Assembly: GCA_964598255.1 (NCBI GenBank)
Contig: CAZRBA010000027.1
Span: forward strand, 1-15,990
Length of the DNA: 15,990 nt
From: Caldithrix sp964598255
GTDB taxonomy: Bacteria > Calditrichota > Calditrichia > Calditrichales > Calditrichaceae
Direction: 5' to 3'
The notes beneath the pieces are model-generated. The model did not search any database. It had not been told where the DNA came from and saw nothing but the letters and a program-made list of their open reading frames with translations. The position numbers and the translations under genes are program-made. The stretch's first letter is position 1. Every line of letters begins with the position of its first letter. Of this stretch, positions 15,000 to 15,990 are shown one piece after another.

Positions 15000-15990
15000 T
15001 TATTTCATGAGCAACATTTTACGAACCGCCGTGAAGTTACCGCTCTTAATCTGATAGAAGTACATGCCGCTGGCCAGCTTGCTGGCATCAACGGTTACCT
15101 TAAATTTACCGGCTTTCATATTTTTATCGATTAACGTAGCCACTTTTTGTCCGGTAACTGTGTAAATCGTCAAAGTGGTGTGCCCTGCTTTTTTCAGCGA
15201 AAATTCAATGGTCGTAGTCGGGTTAAACGGATTGGGATAGTTCTGGCTTAACGCGTATTCATTGATTACCTGTCCATGAACCGGTTCTATTGCCACAATT
15301 ATACCATTAGCATTGGTTTCACCGGGCGTACATTTACTGAAATAGACCCATTCGCTGCCGCCGTCTTCTTTACGACCGTAAGAAATGTCGGTGGTCTGCT
15401 CGCCGAAAGTCAGCGAATCGATGAAACGCGGCTGTCCTTCGAACATTTCGACCAGACCGATTTGTTCGCCCTTACTGCTCAATTTAATGCCCACATGCAA
15501 CACACCTTCTTCCGGTTGTTTATCGGCCCACAAGACCAAAAAGCCTTTGGCGGGAATGGTTGTTTTTCCAGGTACCGAATCGGCAATTTGGTATGCCGTG
15601 GGATCGCTTAAATCGTCGGTAATGTACATACCACCGATGTTAACATCATAATCATTGGCATTGTAAATTTCAATCCAGTCGTCGTATTCGCCGTATTCGT
15701 CGGCATAGGCCGAATCGTTGCTGGCCATAAATTCATTGATGTACAAACCAGTAGTGGCCACCTGCGGTTGAAAATCTTTTTTCAAAACAATACCGTCGGC
15801 TCCGACTACCCACAACTTGTTATTGGCATATTTCACACGTTCCAATTGCAGGTTTGTCACACTGTCGTCTTTGACCCAGTTTAACCCGGCATCCGTAGAA
15901 TAGTAAATCTTTCCGTGTTCACCAACGGCGTAAACCAGTGTGTCGTTAACAAAAGCCACACCCAAAAAGTCGTCGCCGTCCGGTTCTTTA
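15000..15990 (-). CDS. Secreted lamin-tail-domain protein with type IX-like sorting signal (5' end outside window)
   Basis: The reading frame is open to the right edge (residues before the in-frame TTG at 15965 read KEPDGDDF), so the N terminus is missing; at least 330 residues are visible. The first 40 contain a BNR/Ycf48-like blade (YAVGEHGKIYYSTDAGLNW). A lamin-tail domain follows: GLYINEFMASN, DDWIEIYNAND, and a beta-sandwich rich in acidic residues. The last 85 residues form a C-terminal sorting domain: NYPNPFNPTT, a central beta region with VTGQKVATL, then LASGMYFYQIKSG and a basic end VRKMLLMK. In FCB bacteria such domains direct export by the type IX system and surface attachment or release. 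The protein is therefore probably extracellular. Its catalytic or binding domain, if any, lies upstream of the window. A terminator follows at once. Confidence 0.9.
   Translation of the reverse strand, partial: KEPDGDDFLGVAFVNDTLVYAVGEHGKIYYSTDAGLNWVKDDSVTNLQLERVKYANNKLWVVGADGIVLKKDFQPQVATTGLYINEFMASNDSAYADEYGEYDDWIEIYNANDYDVNIGGMYITDDLSDPTAYQIADSVPGKTTIPAKGFLVLWADKQPEEGVLHVGIKLSSKGEQIGLVEMFEGQPRFIDSLTFGEQTTDISYGRKEDGGSEWVYFSKCTPGETNANGIIVAIEPVHGQVINEYALSQNYPNPFNPTTTIEFSLKKAGHTTLTIYTVTGQKVATLIDKNMKAGKFKVTVDASKLASGMYFYQIKSGNFTAVRKMLLMK

Overview
The window looks like a piece of chromosome from a Gram-negative bacterium of the Calditrichota / Ignavibacteria / wider FCB type. The clearest sign is the last gene, whose product ends in a type IX-style C-terminal sorting region beginning YPNPFNP. 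Other signs are an AT-rich base composition, many c-type haems, lipoprotein-like exports, and a DUF4857 protein of a kind I know from Bacteroidota. The genus is not proven; a Caldithrix-like organism is my inference.

Layout. Positions 1-796 hold no convincing gene but are full of short intergenic repeats: CCCTTA clusters, a duplicated block of about 100 bases and GC-rich hairpins. Next on the + strand come a small membrane transporter with a histidine-rich loop (797-1492), a secreted S9-family serine peptidase (1633-4257) and a closely spaced small lipoprotein (4273-4746). A calcineurin-like metallophosphoesterase lies on the - strand (4947-5798). A 413-base AT-rich divergent region with several inverted repeats follows. 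Then comes the most interesting unit, a tightly overlapping + strand operon (6212-9922): a membrane-anchored heptahaem cytochrome c, a dihaem-type membrane cytochrome b, and a membrane-anchored octahaem cytochrome c related to the octahaem tetrathionate reductase (OTR) family. A bidirectional terminator separates it from a convergent NapH/NosR-like membrane polyferredoxin (9995-11944, - strand) with an unusual tail. Upstream of that on the same strand is an ABC ATPase - permease - DUF4857 operon (14879-12079) closed by a 13-bp hairpin. The window ends inside an exported lamin-tail protein with the sorting domain.

How the genes may work together. The cytochrome b probably takes electrons from the quinol pool. 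The heptahaem protein, fixed in the membrane by a C-terminal helix, would relay them to the octahaem protein, which could be the periplasmic terminal reductase or a further relay. This resembles the idea of CbcBA-like quinone:cytochrome oxidoreductases, joined to an OTR-like partner. The neighbouring polyferredoxin and ABC unit recall the accessory parts of nos-type clusters (NosR with NosF and NosY), but there is no NosZ, NosD or NosL here. A link between the two halves is inferred from position only. The substrate of the octahaem protein cannot be read from the sequence.
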